Assembly (NCBI GenBank): GCA_007258455.2
Contig: VDFB02252616.1
Location: forward strand, 118,642,552-118,706,551
Length of the DNA: 64,000 bases
Source of the DNA: Sequoia sempervirens
Lineage: Eukaryota; Streptophyta; Pinopsida; Cupressales; Cupressaceae
Direction: 5' to 3'
Below the pieces are notes generated by a model, which was not told the origin of the DNA, searched no databases, and was given only the letters and a program-made list of their open reading frames with translations. Made by a program: the position numbers and the translations under genes. Below, in pieces: positions 23,376-34,551 of the stretch. The stretch's first letter is position 1; each line of letters begins with the position of its first letter.

Positions 23376-24288
23376 ACATGGTTTTAATTAATGGCTCATC
23401 AAAGTTTGTTTCCCTTTTGCACTTTGGTCTCTTAAGAGATATCATTGGTACAATGTAGTTCAGACTATTTCGGTATGTTTGGGTGTGAAATAGAACCTTC
23501 CCTATCATAAACCTACCCATTCAGACATTTTGGAATGGTTGGTTTGGTTGCATGACAAGCAGAGTAAGTTACACCACCTTGCAACTTTACAGCCATCGAC
23601 ACTTTTCCATCAACTAAAAACTGGAAGCACCACAGAATAGCGCCTTTGAGATATTTAAAAAAAAGAGAGCTTATTGTAGAGGGACCCTACATGATCCCTT
23701 ACCCTTAGATGGAATGTTTCTAAGTGACCTAGTTTTTGAGTAATATCTCGTCAAAGATTGTTTTCTTTTTGCACTTTGGTCTCTTAAGAAACTTTGCTAA
23801 TATAATGTAGATCAGACTGTTTTGACATGTTTGGGTGCGAAATAGGACCTTTCTTAGCATAAACCCACCCATCCAAAAATTTTGGAACTATGAGTTTGGT
23901 CACATGATGAACAGAATGAAAGCTACACCACCTTGCAACTTTACACTACATGCATCTAACACTTTTTCATCAAACTAAAACCCGAGTACCACAAAAAACA
24001 CCTCAAAGATATCCAAAACTAAGAGAGGTTATTGTAGAAGGGCCCTACATGATCATAGCCTAGATGTAGAATGTTTCTAAGTGACATGGTTTCCAAGTAA
24101 TAGCATCAAATATTGTTGTATTTTTTGCACTTTGATCTCTTAAAAGGCTTAAGCTAGTACAATGTAGCTCAAATTGTTTTGACATGTGTTGGGTGTGAAA
24201 CAAAACCTTGCCTAGCATACACCTACCCATTTGAACATGATGGAACTATCGATTTGGTCACACGACAAACAAAGAAAAATCTACATAT
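23376..24288. repeat. Satellite of about 355 bp, 2.6 copies seen
   Basis: Monomers start at 23376, 23727 and 24084 (periods 351 and 357 bp). The third is truncated at about 24288. Shared landmarks in order are TTTTTGCACTTTGGTCTCTTAAG, ACAATGTAG(T/A)TCAGACT, TGTTTGGGTG(T/C)GAAATAG, ACACCACCTTGCAACTTTACA, TTATTGTAGA(G/A)GG and GGAATGTTTCTAAGTGAC or close variants. The array is cut on the left by the N gap. Confidence 0.85.
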
Positions 24289-24435
24289 GCACCTTCCTCA
24301 ACTTCTCAAGAGCAAGAAGAATCTCTTCATTGAATACATTATCTATCTCATTCATTTTGGTTTGCTTCTTTTTCAAGTGCTTTTAGAGAAAACTAACCTC
24401 CTTTTCATTGATGATAAAATCTTCTTCTTATCTTT
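24289..24435 (-). pseudogene. Coiled-coil locus remnant, left of element B
   Basis: Sequence such as CTTCTCAAGAGCAAGAAGAATC matches 36310-36410 on the far side of element B. In minus-strand reading it gives a heptad-like segment (LEKELKDKKKILSSMKRR, read across the insertion site) and a NEIDN(V)(F/L)NEEIL type block. It is the part of the old locus left of the B insertion. Product unknown. Confidence 0.45.
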
Positions 24436-25573
24436 TGTGAGATAAGAGGGATTCACTACACATGGGTCTCTTCATTCTCAAGAGATCACCAGGGAATGAA
24501 CTTCCCTTATCCACCTTAACAATAAACATAATGAAGAAATGCTAAAGAAAATGTACTCAAGTTATGTTTTAGAGAAGACTACTTTAGATCCTGAGGGAGT
24601 GAAACTTTTGGATTTCCACCTCAGATAGAGAAGCTCTCAACCAAAAGATGATAGCATAGATTCAGGATGCCAATGTGGCGTGCTGTCATCTAAATGGTGC
24701 ACTAGCATTCTAAGCAACTAAAAAATTAGGCACTCAGGCGGGCAGAATAAAGCTTCACCTCCTAGCTCGCATCAAAGGTCTTCTAAATAGAATGATCAAA
24801 TTGAAATCTGGAACATAGAATAAAGCACAAGGAGAACTTAGAGAAGACTTACCTTCAATTGGATGTTGGGCCTTCACTCCAAGTTTTTCTTTGCAACCTA
24901 CACATAGAAGAATGAGGGGAAAAGGTTTGGGTTATATAGGGGTCTGCCTCAGGAGTAAAACTCACACCACTAAGTAGTAAATGAACAAGTAGATAGGAAA
25001 GAGTAAGAGAGAGAGAGAGTGTTACCCACAAGCCTAGACCCTCTTTGGAGCACACAGATACACTGTTGAGTGTTTGCTTGAGAGTTGTAGTTGTTGGAAG
25101 GACCTCAATCTGAAATAGATTTGCTTGTGAGAGTGTTGTTGTTAAGAATGAAGAGAACTCAAGAGTGAAAATTATGTAGAGAGCCTAATTGAATGAATTG
25201 AACCTGAAAAATGAGAGAAAATGAGGGGTTTTAATGCATGTAGGGGAAGCAAGGAGTTGTTACACCTGAAATCTGACTGCTAGGACATGTGTTGAGAGAG
25301 TCAAGATTCTAGATTCCCCATTTCAAACTTAGAAAAATACAAGGATGCTAGCATGCCGCACAGATGTCCGCGTGTTGCACAAGTGTCCAAGGCCTATATT
25401 TTTGAGAAACATGTAGTTAGGCTTTTGTTGCTCTGCCACTAGTCCACATAGGGTTAGAATTGTGAAACTCTGACTCATGGAATTTTTTTCATTAATGCTC
25501 TAAGGTATCAAAAATGCTAGGAAAAAGTGAAAAAATGTGGAATTTCCTCTAGGTTCAATTCTGCGACATTACA
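24436..25573 (-). repeat. Element B 3' LTR
   Basis: 1138 bp, TG...CA ends. In minus-strand reading it begins TGTAATGTCGCAGAATTG. The other LTR has a roughly 85-bp segment at about 35065-35160 that is missing here (near 24945), or was inserted there. A TATA-like TATATAA lies on the minus strand at about 24932-24938. Confidence 0.9.
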
Positions 25574-25586
25574 TTTTTCCCCCACT
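25574..25586 (-). other. Polypurine tract of element B
   Basis: The minus strand reads GTGGGGGAAAAAT immediately before the 3' LTR start TGTAATG. A typical plus-strand primer. Confidence 0.8.
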
Positions 25587-25625
25587 TTAGTGGGCTTGAT
25601 TTTGGGAAAAATCAGCCACTAAAGT
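25584..25625. repeat. Hairpin beside the polypurine tract
   Basis: ACTTTAGTGG...GATTT pairs with AAATC...CCACTAAAGT across a six-base loop TGGGAA, with one unpaired base on each side of the stem interior. A second, perfect 8-bp stem (TTTACCCC/GGGGTAAA) lies at 25926-25949. Confidence 0.6.
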
Positions 25626-26029
25626 AGAGAAGAAAAAATTTCACCCAAATTTGAATTTTATGGATTTGCATGCCAAGAAAAAGAGACCTAAGAGGCCGTT
25701 GAAGTTGAGCCAACCGGTACCAAAGGTTCCCCTAGCAACTAACCTCAACAAACAGTGATAGAATGGTTATGAAAAATTGCACAAAGCTTTAACCTGCAAA
25801 ACTCAACTTTTAGGTTAGTTTCAAAAATTAGAAGAAGCTACAACGAAAAGAAGAATGATCAAGAAAAATTAATTGATTTGAACAAAAAATATGATCAAGA
25901 GGTGACTATATTTCCCCTCTTGAGTTTTACCCCAGGTAGGTGGGGTAAATTTAGGAGAAACTGAGGAGCCACAAACTCCAGGAAAAATGGGCCCTAGGAG
26001 GCCTATATATACCTAGGTGGGCCCCTAGA

Positions 26030-28660
26030 AGGGTCATTTTCACTATTCACTTCAACCAAATTGTTGACTTTTGTGAGAGAAAAGTCAGCAAAATTCCAAG
26101 TAGGAGGGACTATGAGGTGCCTAGACTGGAGCAACTGAGGGAGAATATTATCGAGGGTTGTGAGGTGGACCAGGTAGGTCTCGAAACCCTGTTGTTTGTG
26201 AATTTTAACACTTTTTCTAGGAATTTTTTTCTCATCGAGCTACGCATGCATTTATTTTCCACGCTACTGTCCAAAATATACATTGGTGTCTAGGAGCCGT
26301 GATGGAGTCCCATCTCTATTGTGGCATCCCAAGGATGCGCTAGCATCCTTATGACATCAATGGTGGATCAAGACATCTACACAGCACATAGAAATCTACA
26401 CAGTGTGTAGAAGTCTTAGCAAATTTTTTATCTTCAAATTGAAATTCCTTGTTCTGACTTAGAATTTTTTCTAGTTTTTACAGGACTATCTAGAGATTTG
26501 GGAGCATCCTGGAGGGTGATCTTACTGACTAGTTTATGAGTAGAGGGACCGGCTCACTAGTGATGAGGTCACACACTTGGAGCAGGTCAATCTCTGGCAT
26601 GCATTCACCATGCCAGAGATGCACTACCATGAGCGGATTCTTATAACCCTGATGGAGCGATGGGATGCCACCACATCATATTTCAAGTTGCCGACTAGGG
26701 AGATGATGATCACACTGGAGGATGTTTATCGGATCCTCGAACTACCCATCCGCAGAAAATGGGTGGCTATCAATGACACCCTATCGATGCAGGAGCAAAC
26801 AGAGGGAATCATGTACTGCTCGAGGTGGACAGATGGCAGTGATGACATGGGCCAAATGTGTATGCATTGGTATGACTTGGTATGACTAGGTGCAGACCAC
26901 TGCACCACTACTGCATTGAGTTATGGTCATGACCGTTGCATTCTAGATCACGATAGATAGGTGAGGCTCTCACCTACATGGGGGCCTCATTCATACCATT
27001 AGGGAGATGGTAGAGCATATAACATTTTTTTCCTGAGGGCACAGTATGTTAGCGCACCTTTACTAGGAGAAGGGGTGGTACGTCCATTATAAGTACCCTA
27101 GTCTTACAATGTGCACACTTTTGCAAGTGTGGGCCTTCGCCCACATCATGTGCATAAGGTCAGTCAGTTTTATCCAGCGATGACCATATCACATCCCCAT
27201 GGTCCACTGGTATGATATTATGAGGCAATGGAGGCATGAAGATTTATAGTTTTGGTGCTTACAGTTTGATACTCTTGATTTGGACTAGGTCAGATGGAGA
27301 CCCTATCAGATTTTTAGATGGGTAGATGATGGTGGGAATCTTAGGAACCTACAGCAGAAGCATTTTCTTGTAGGTCACTACGATCATATCATTGTAACAT
27401 ATTATTGGATTCAGGTCATGTCGTAGCATGGTCGTGTATAGACCATTCCTCCAGACATGCCCACATACACTAGGGCTTATAGGAGCACAACTAGACTCAG
27501 GGATTGCCCCCACCCCATCATCATTAATCTTGTCCCCTTGGATGATGACGAGCCTGACTAGGATTTGTCACCCATAGTATTGAAAGATAATGTTGGGATC
27601 ACTGCAAACTTCATAGGATGGTGGGATAGGTACCATCCTTGTCCTGTGCTCGACAAGGGTATCCCTAGAGGGGATCCTGGCCCACAATTGGACGTACCAC
27701 CACCGGCACTGCAGGATAGGCAGAGGGGGAAATAGCAGGCCGAGGAGGAGGAGAGGTCATAGGAGAAGGAGGTGGAATTGCAGAGGCCAAGGCAGCGGAG
27801 GAGGTAAAACCCTCTAGTAGCTACCCCCATCTCATTAGTGCCACTATTAAATATTTCTACAGTGACAATGACCTTGGCGGCATTCAGAGTAGTTGTCGAT
27901 ACTGGTGGTGTGGGTCCTAGTGTCGCTCCTCACCCTGACCCCACATGATAGCCAGGGGACCTGAGTATACTGAGCATGTTATTTTTATTTTAGTACTTTC
28001 AATTTTTCTTTGTTTATGATTTTACACATATATGCCATGTGATACTGATTTATCTCTTTCTTTTTGTGGTTGTAGAGGATGCACAGGGATGGACTAGGCT
28101 AATGGCTTAGTGCATATTAGAGGTGTCCCCTAATGTTCCAATTCATGGGATGGTTCTCAAGGATTACAAGCAAGCATCTGCGAGGCGGCATGCCCACATC
28201 TTCGAGCTGGTAGCACATCTGAGGACTACTCACAAGGAGCGGGGTGCAAAGATTATACAACTCACTATAGAGGTGACCACCATTCGAGGGCAACACGACC
28301 AACTATCAGGGGAGATGTGGATGGCACTTGATGAGTGAGACATTGTGATGAGGGCTGATGCTACCAAGCAAGTGCATGATTCCCTTTAAAGCCACCTCGA
28401 TGATCTCGACAGGTAGTCGGTAGCTATGACCCCAACAGATGTTCAATAGCTACAAGATGAGCTGAGACAGGCCCAAATGATGATATTCTCCTTGAAAGGA
28501 GAGAACAGGGGGATGTGGGTAGCTCTATACACATCGTGCTCACATCAATCTTGATCCATGACCACTGTGTAGTCTCTCTCCAGACCACAACAGTAGCATC
28601 CAGAGCCAGAGGGCTCTGGGAGCTATGCGTCGTAGCCATAGGGACTCCTCATTATGTACA
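26030..28660 (+). pseudogene. Antisense PMD gene of element B, with recognisable introns
   Basis: Family: plant mobile domain. Seen: a first exon ending GCEVDQ at 26173, then an intron (26174-26483), then an exon continuing in phase 0 with DYLEIWEHPGG and ILITLMERWDATTSYFKLP followed closely by REMMITLEDVYRILELPI (about 26630-26745). Three in-frame stops between 26484 and 26577 are TGA, TGA and TAG, each one transition from CGA or CAG. The middle part (26886-27950) is badly decayed. A last exon from about 28076, preceded by a pyrimidine-rich stretch and TGTAG, encodes a coiled-coil tail (HAHIFELVAHLRTTHKERG, IIQLTIEVTTIRGQHDQL, LQDELRQAQMMIFSLKGEN) and a Pro/Gln/Ser end. The gene points opposite to pol. 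Its start codon was not identified. Confidence 0.7.
26174..26483 (+). other. Candidate intron in the element B PMD gene
   Basis: The donor is CAG|GTAGGT and the acceptor TTTTTACAG|GA, after a T-rich stretch (TTTTTTCTAGTTTTT). Removing 310 bases joins two open segments in phase 0 without changing frame into the PMD core. A second intron ending at 28075 (donor perhaps GTATAC near 27963) is weaker. Confidence 0.55.
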
Positions 28661-29150
28661 CTAGTTTTGTAGCAAGAGATATATTTTTGTAGATCATTTG
28701 TATAGACATATATTCATTAGCCACTCATTTTTGATAGTAGTGGCCCAATACATGTATATGAAATTTGATACATACATACATATATACCAATTTCAACATC
28801 ATGGCATTGTGTATTTTTTATATGTATGCTTCTTTATTTTCATGTATGTTGATGTAATGAATGGTATATGCTTATATGCATGTATGATTACAATAAATGC
28901 TAATATAATTTAATGAACACACATGGATGTATGTTAATTAAATACAATGATGATCTAATTGCCGCAAAATATGTAACATGATGCGTGGATACATAGCATA
29001 GTAAGACACATGTTTGTACATTGTTCACACACACACACACATGGTTATACCATAACACAAATATTTTCATAATGTGTTAATGAATAATGTCAACATATGC
29101 AGCGTTACTACCCTTAAAGAGAGACCACCACACATATGAAATGTTGGACA
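28661..29150. other. Spacer between PMD and integrase ends, element B
   Basis: Rich in ATGTATAT/CATACATACATA words, with a CACACACACACACA run at about 29026-29040. No gene seen. It occupies the same place as the ATG-rich spacers of A and C but lacks their conserved block. Confidence 0.6.
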
Positions 29151-30250
29151 CTACACATAATATCGATGGAGATGTATCACGTTGATGGGATCTTTTAAAG
29201 GTGTTCCATCCATAGTAGATAATCTATAGGCACCTGAACCATACATAGAGACAACAATGTAAGGGCCTAACCAGTTAGGACTAAATTTCCCTCCTTGGTC
29301 AGGCGACGCATTTACATTTCTCCGACTCTCATAGAGAACCATATCTCCAAATATAAAGGTCTTAGGAAGGACACTTTGATTATATTGTCTTGATAACGAT
29401 TGTTGATAAGCTTTCATATGGTCGAGGGCCTATAATCAACACTCATTGAGCATCTCTAGTTGATTCAAATGATTAGCTTGATAGGGTTCATCGTCAATTA
29501 ACCCCTTAAGGGAAACCCACAAGGACGGAATTACCCAAAGCCATGATAACCTCAACACCATACACAAGGTTGTAAGGTGTCGTTCCTATCGTCGTATAGA
29601 AGCTCATGCGATAGGCCCACAAAGCGTATATTAGTTAAATGTGCCAATCCTTACCATGCTTATTAATTGTTTTTCAAAGAATGAACTCAAGAGTCTTGTT
29701 GGACACTTCTTCTTGACCATTATATTGTAGATAGTACGAAGTAGAAAATCTATGTTGAATGTGAAACTTCTCTAAGAATTGCTTTACTTCCTTTTTCTTG
29801 AATTATGTACCATTGTCAGAAACAAGTGTAGCAGGAAATCCAAAATGAGAAAAAATGTTGTTCAAAAGAAAACTACAAATAGCTTCAACATTTGTGGATC
29901 AAAGTGGAATAGCTTTGACCCATTTCATGAAGTATTTCATAGTGGTAATGATAAAGGTATGCACCTCAGAAGAAGGAGGTGATATTTTTCCAATAATATC
30001 CAACCCCCATTTTGTAAATGGCCAAGGAGAGGTCTAATTATCCAACTCTTGTGCAGGTGCATGAATAAGATGACTATGTTGTTGACATTGAAGGCTCTTT
30101 CTAAAAAAACCAAAGGAATCTTGTTCCATCATTTTCCAATAATACCCCATGTGCATCAATTTCCTCACAAGGGATTTCCCTCCAAAGTTCCCACCCCCGG
30201 AGCCTGAATGGGCTTCTTTAAGGACGAGGGGTATTTCCGGTTTAGTGAAG
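29151..30250 (-). pseudogene. Element B integrase
   Basis: Seen on the minus strand: TKWGLDIIGKISPPSS (first catalytic Asp, about 30020-29975), TMKYFMKWVKAIPL, LVSDNGT followed by a stop then FKKKEV (second Asp, about 29815-29790), and RFSTSYYLQYNGQEEVSNKT (Glu, about 29745-29690). Then WAYRMSFYTTIGTTPYNLVYG, and a C-terminal part QYNQSVLPKTFIFGDMVLYESRR ... YIVVSMYGSGAYRLSTMDG ending HLHRYYV at 29151. The catalytic triad is still readable, unlike in A and C, although stops and a frameshift near 29480 disable the gene. Motifs longer than one block are given in pieces because the frame is broken. Confidence 0.8.
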
Positions 30251-32583
30251 CATCAGAGAAGCAAGCCATTATAAGATTTTCAATAGAGAACATTGGATAA
30301 AATAACATAATAGTCTGAAAACTTTCATATACGAGTGTGATCATTCTTCGTCACATCATTGGGAAAGTTTCTATTCTTTAGGTAATTGTAAATATTAGAA
30401 AACCATTCTCCCAAGTCTATGTGAGAACACACAAAGTCATTTGATTGAGGTTGATTGGAAACTATTGAGGTTTGTAGGACCTGGACCACAAAGTGGTATT
30501 CTTTTGAATCTTCATCTAAGGGTACCAGGGAAGTAGTGCTTTCTATGGCATCTACACATCTATTCTCTCTTCTATGGATATTTTCTATCATGAAAGAAGA
30601 GAACCAATTGAGAAAGGATAAAGCAAGGTCTTGATATCAAGACAATGTACTTTGCTTAGATTGATAGGCTCCCATAATCTGGTTCACAATGAGTTCAAGA
30701 TCACCCAATATATGAAGATGTTTTATCCTTAGTACAATCGTGGCATGCAAACCAGAAATGAGGGCTTCGTACTCGGTGATGTTAGTGCAAGGGAAATCCA
30801 ATCGAAAGGAGAGAGGGATCAATTTACCTTCAGGTGACATCAAAACCACACCTGTCCCAGAACTAATCTAACATCTCGACCCATCAAAGTACATTTTCCA
30901 TTCAAGGTCATGGTTAACACTTAAAATGTTCTCATTAGGAAATAGATCCAATCCCAGGAAGGAGTGAGATGAGGGAGTGTCTGCCAATTGATCGGAAACC
31001 ACTTGACCCTTTACTAACTTCTGAGTAAAGAACTTTATGTCAAACTCAAAGAGTAACATTACCCATTTCGCTAACCTCCCAATAAGGTTGGCATTAGAGA
31101 ATAAATGCTTCGAAAGGTCACTTGCATTTTAGCATGGAGAAGGTAATTCCTTAACTTCTGTGTAGCAAAGACAAGACCAAGGCAATTCCTTTCCATGGAA
31201 GAGTAATGAGTTTATTTTTTGATCATAACATAATTAATGTAGTAGACCACTCTTTCTTTCCCGACATTATCATACTAGGCCAGTAAAGTTGCCAAAGCAT
31301 ATGGTGATGTTGTGAGGTAAAGCATAAAGGGTCTATCTTGCATAGTTGGCATTAATGCAGGAGGATTAGCCAAATAGGATTTGATTGACTCAAAAGCTTT
31401 ATGGCACTCCTCATCTCATATGAAGCAAAAATATTTCTTTAATAGATGAGTGAAGGGAAGAGTATGATAAACCAACTGAGATATGAATATATGAATTTCT
31501 TGAATTTTCCCTTGTAAGCTTTGCAATTCAATAATATTCTTGGGTAGAGGCATATTAACAATAGCATCAATCTTATTTGTTTCAACTTCAATCTCATGGT
31601 GAGAAACTATGAAACCCAAAAGTTTTTTCGGCGTCCACATCAAAGATGCACTTAAGGGGATTGAGTCTCATCTTATAGATTCAAATCCTTTCAAGAATGA
31701 GATGAAGGTTCTTTACATGATCTTGATGAGTTATAGATTTCACCAAGATGTCATCAACATAATCCTCTAAAATCTTATGAATGAAATCATGAAATATCTG
31801 GGTCATTTCCCATTGGTAAGTTTCTCCTACATTCTTTAACCCAAAGGGCATGACCACATAATAGAAGGAACCCCAAGGGGTAGTGAAGGTTGTCTTTTAC
31901 TGATCTTCTAGATTAATACGGATCTAATTGTAACCCGAGAAACCGTCCATAAAAGATAACAATGCATGGCTTGCAGTCAAATTCAAAATCATATCTATAT
32001 TAGGTAGTGGAAAATCATCCTTTAGAGAAGCCTTATTAAGATCACGAAAGTTAATACATATACAAATACAACCCTTAGATTTACTAGCGACAACTATATT
32101 CAAGATCCAAGAGGAGTAGTCGATTGGACGGATAAAACCTACTTTTAACAACTTCTCTATCTCAATCTTAACCATCAACACCACCCTGGGATTGATCTTT
32201 CAAATTTTTCTCTTGACCAGCTTAGCGTCGGGACATAGGATGATATTATGAACCACTATAGACTCATCAATGCTAGGCATATCCTCATACGTCCAAGAAA
32301 AGATATCAGGGTGTGAATGTAAGAGATCAAAATGTTCATCTACTTCTTCTAAAGAAAGAAACTTCCCGATCTTAATCACTTTTTTAGAAGACTTAGAATC
32401 CATGGAGATCTCAGGAGTATCTCCTCTAAGGAGAGAACTATGATCTTTAGGATGCAACAATGGAACATCATTACAACCATTAGATACGGGGTCATGCTCA
32501 TCAATACTCAAGATAGGTTCTCCAAAGTACACTTGTTCATGCGGGTAATATGGGAATCGTCTCTTGTGATGAAAGGGAGGCAA
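30251..32583 (-). pseudogene. Element B reverse transcriptase and RNase H region
   Basis: Seen in minus-strand order: an N-terminal block FSWTYEDMPSIDESIVVHNI (about 32300-32240) with LCPDAKLVKRKI, then KVGFIRPIDYSSWILN, FRDLNKASLKDDFPLPNID, LLSFMDGFSGYN, PFGLKNVGETYQ, EDYVDDI (catalytic YVDD intact, about 31755-31775) and LLGFIVSHHEIEV-type thumb. RNase H remnants follow (LLFEFDIKFFTQKLVKGQVVSDQLADTP in two parts, about 31055-30970). Then comes a second RNase H-like domain (MYFDGS near 30890, NITEYEALISGLHA and ILGDLELIVNQ, about 30790-30690). Numerous stops lie in the connection region 31060-31420. Confidence 0.8.
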
Positions 32584-32838
32584 AGGGGCGTAGGAACCTA
32601 GGAATTACTCAAGTGCTTCATCTAAAGAGAAGACATCCAAAGGGATTTTCTCGGCCTACCCCCTATCCTCTATCAATTCAAGATGGAACAAACTCAATGT
32701 TTCAACCAAAATCATATTAACACTCCACCAAGGTTTCTGCTTAGATTGTTCGATAAAGCATCCCAAACCTAGATAGTGCTTTCATGGCTTAAACTAGATA
32801 GGGACTTGAATTCCTTGCTCGATACACCCCAAGCCCTT

Positions 32839-33984
32839 CTACACATAGCCATATAGAGAGGCGAGTTCATATCCAAAACCATAATGAGTTTTCAAAACTT
32901 TCAGAGGTGGCAGCTCTACGTAGAGGGTTTCGTTCCACCAATGAACATAAAACACATCCACAGGAGCACTCTCACCTTCTTCACTTGGTTCACAAATGTT
33001 AACTTCCTTTGCAAGAGTGGGACTACTCTCCTCGGTAGAGGAAGAACTTTTCTCCGGAATAGGATCACATTTCTCTTCCTTAATGAGAGTGTCGTCCATC
33101 TTCTCATTAGAGACACTCAAAAACTCTATACAAGCAAGACTCACTCTGTATTCTGCAATGAAGAATTCAGAGAATTCTAGAGAGCCCCAATCATCACCAA
33201 ATAAAGCATTTGACTTAGAAAAATAAGGAGAAGAGAGGGAGGACTTAATACTTTCTGCTTTAGGTGATTCATTTTTAATGGAGTTTGCTTCGGTGACAAC
33301 CTCCACAAAGGGTATCGTCGAGGAACACACCATAGCATTAGTGGTTAAGGATGGAATACAATTCTTAAGAGTGGAGATGACTGAAGCCCAATTAGCAGTC
33401 GCTAGCTCACAAAGGTGAATGGATTTTGGATCATCTTTAATAGTGACCACCTGATTATTTGTGAAAAAATTTAAGGGACTTTGTAAGGTAGAAGTTACAA
33501 CACCCATTGCATGAATCCAGGGTCTCCCTAAAAGAATATTATAAGGTAAAGGGCCAGGCATCACATAAACCAAAGTAGGTAAGGTAAGGGGACCTAGCTG
33601 CAAAGGAAGTATTATCGTGCCTAGAGCTTGATGGCCAGTTTTATCGAACCCATGAATGTAGAAGGAAGAAAAAGCTAGAGAAGATGAATCAACTTTAATC
33701 TTAGGTAGTAGGTCGATAATACAAATGTTGAGAGTTGAACCGGTGTCAATGAGAGAATGCCTAATATTGATATTATTAACATTAGTTATAATCATCAAGG
33801 GGTCTACTTGCTTCTGCACATCCAGAGGTGGGAGTTCTTGCAGATGGAATGTGATATTCAGTGAATATACTTGAATTTGAGACAACAACATATTAACATC
33901 CATAGGCCTAGCAAAGGCAGGCAAGAGGATTTTCTGCAAGTATTCCTGAAGCATCTCTTTATAAACTGGGGTGGTTTGAAGCAA
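32839..33984 (-). CDS. Element B protease ORF, 381 codons, open
   Basis: Role: aspartic protease of the element. Seen: residues about 7-25 form a helical lead-in. The active site is SLIDTGSTLNI with Asp at about residue 80 and a canonical DTG. The downstream conserved YNILLGRPWIHAMGVV lies at about 148-163. The last 180 residues are a Ser/Glu/Pro-rich linker. It is the longest open frame among elements A to C. It is in an otherwise defective copy, so expression is doubtful. The next ORF upstream on the minus strand ends at 34005 and reverse transcriptase follows after about 250 bp. Compared with A and C the linker to reverse transcriptase is short. Confidence 0.75.
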   Translation of the reverse strand: MLQTTPVYKEMLQEYLQKILLPAFARPMDVNMLLSQIQVYSLNITFHLQELPPLDVQKQVDPLMIITNVNNINIRHSLIDTGSTLNICIIDLLPKIKVDSSSLAFSSFYIHGFDKTGHQALGTIILPLQLGPLTLPTLVYVMPGPLPYNILLGRPWIHAMGVVTSTLQSPLNFFTNNQVVTIKDDPKSIHLCELATANWASVISTLKNCIPSLTTNAMVCSSTIPFVEVVTEANSIKNESPKAESIKSSLSSPYFSKSNALFGDDWGSLEFSEFFIAEYRVSLACIEFLSVSNEKMDDTLIKEEKCDPIPEKSSSSTEESSPTLAKEVNICEPSEEGESAPVDVFYVHWWNETLYVELPPLKVLKTHYGFGYELASLYGYV

Positions 33985-34004
33985 ATCTCAAAGTGAGATC
34001 TTAG

Positions 34005-34535
34005 CTAGAGTAACATGAAGTTTCTCAACAAGATCATAATCACCTGGTGCTTTAAATGTAGGTTTAGGTGCTGAAGGAAGACTTGGCTAAGAAGGTGATA
34101 AAGAAGTAGGAACTTGAGTGGGTTGAGACATAGGAACATGAGGTTGTTGATCTGAGTTCTTTTTTTTCTTCTTGTATTATATGTGTGCCCAACAACATTG
34201 TAAAGAGTGGGGTTGGTAGCTTTTACGAACCTTGAATATAAGTTCGAAAAATCATTTCGACATAAAATTCCATAGATGGAATTATCCTCCCCAAAAGAAG
34301 GGTTGGTTGGGGTCACACAAATGATGGGTTTCTTAGGGGTTGGAGGAGCCATAAAGACCACAACTACATTTACTGACTTCCTAACTTGTAGAGAGGAAGT
34401 TTTCTCATAAGGTTTGTGAATAGAGGGCGCTTCTAAGAAGTCATCTAGAGTGTCATCTAGCATATCAAAATCTTCCTTAGAGAAAGTGTTATCATAAACA
34501 TGAAAACATTGTAGAAATAGATCTGACATGTTCAT
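34005..34535 (-). CDS. Unrecognised first ORF of element B, in the gag position
   Basis: 176 codons, beginning with ATG codons only about 15 bases from the primer site. I do not recognise it. Seen: an acidic N-terminal part (FSKEDFDMLDDTLDDFLEA), a basic-Pro patch (PPTPKKP), then a Tyr/Asn-rich part with SIYGILCRNDFSNLYSRF and LYNVVGHTYNTRRKK. There is no gag domain and no zinc knuckle. The frame probably shifts near 34160, because another frame continues with HVPMSQPTQVPTSLSPS-like and DYDLVEKLHVTLAKISL sequence up to the protease ORF. It may be a replaced or eroded gag, or an accessory protein of a non-autonomous element. Confidence 0.5.
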   Translation of the reverse strand: MNMSDLFLQCFHVYDNTFSKEDFDMLDDTLDDFLEAPSIHKPYEKTSSLQVRKSVNVVVVFMAPPTPKKPIICVTPTNPSFGEDNSIYGILCRNDFSNLYSRFVKATNPTLYNVVGHTYNTRRKKRTQINNLMFLCLNPLKFLLLYHLLSQVFLQHLNLHLKHQVIMILLRNFMLL

Positions 34536-34548
34536 GTTGGGTTCACCA
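34531..34548 (-). other. Primer-binding site of element B
   Basis: The minus strand reads TGGTGAACCCAACATGAA, three bases inside the 5' LTR end. It is nearly the same as the element D site (TGGTGAACCTGACGTGAA), so the two families probably use the same tRNA, which I cannot name. Confidence 0.7.
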
Positions 34549-34551
34549 AAA

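Noticed and set aside
23240..23520. ORFs spanning the N run on both strands
   Set aside because: Artificial joins across unknown bases.
32884..33226. Plus-strand ORFs of 76-98 codons opposite the element B protease ORF
   Set aside because: Shadows of the 381-codon protease frame, without recognisable motifs.
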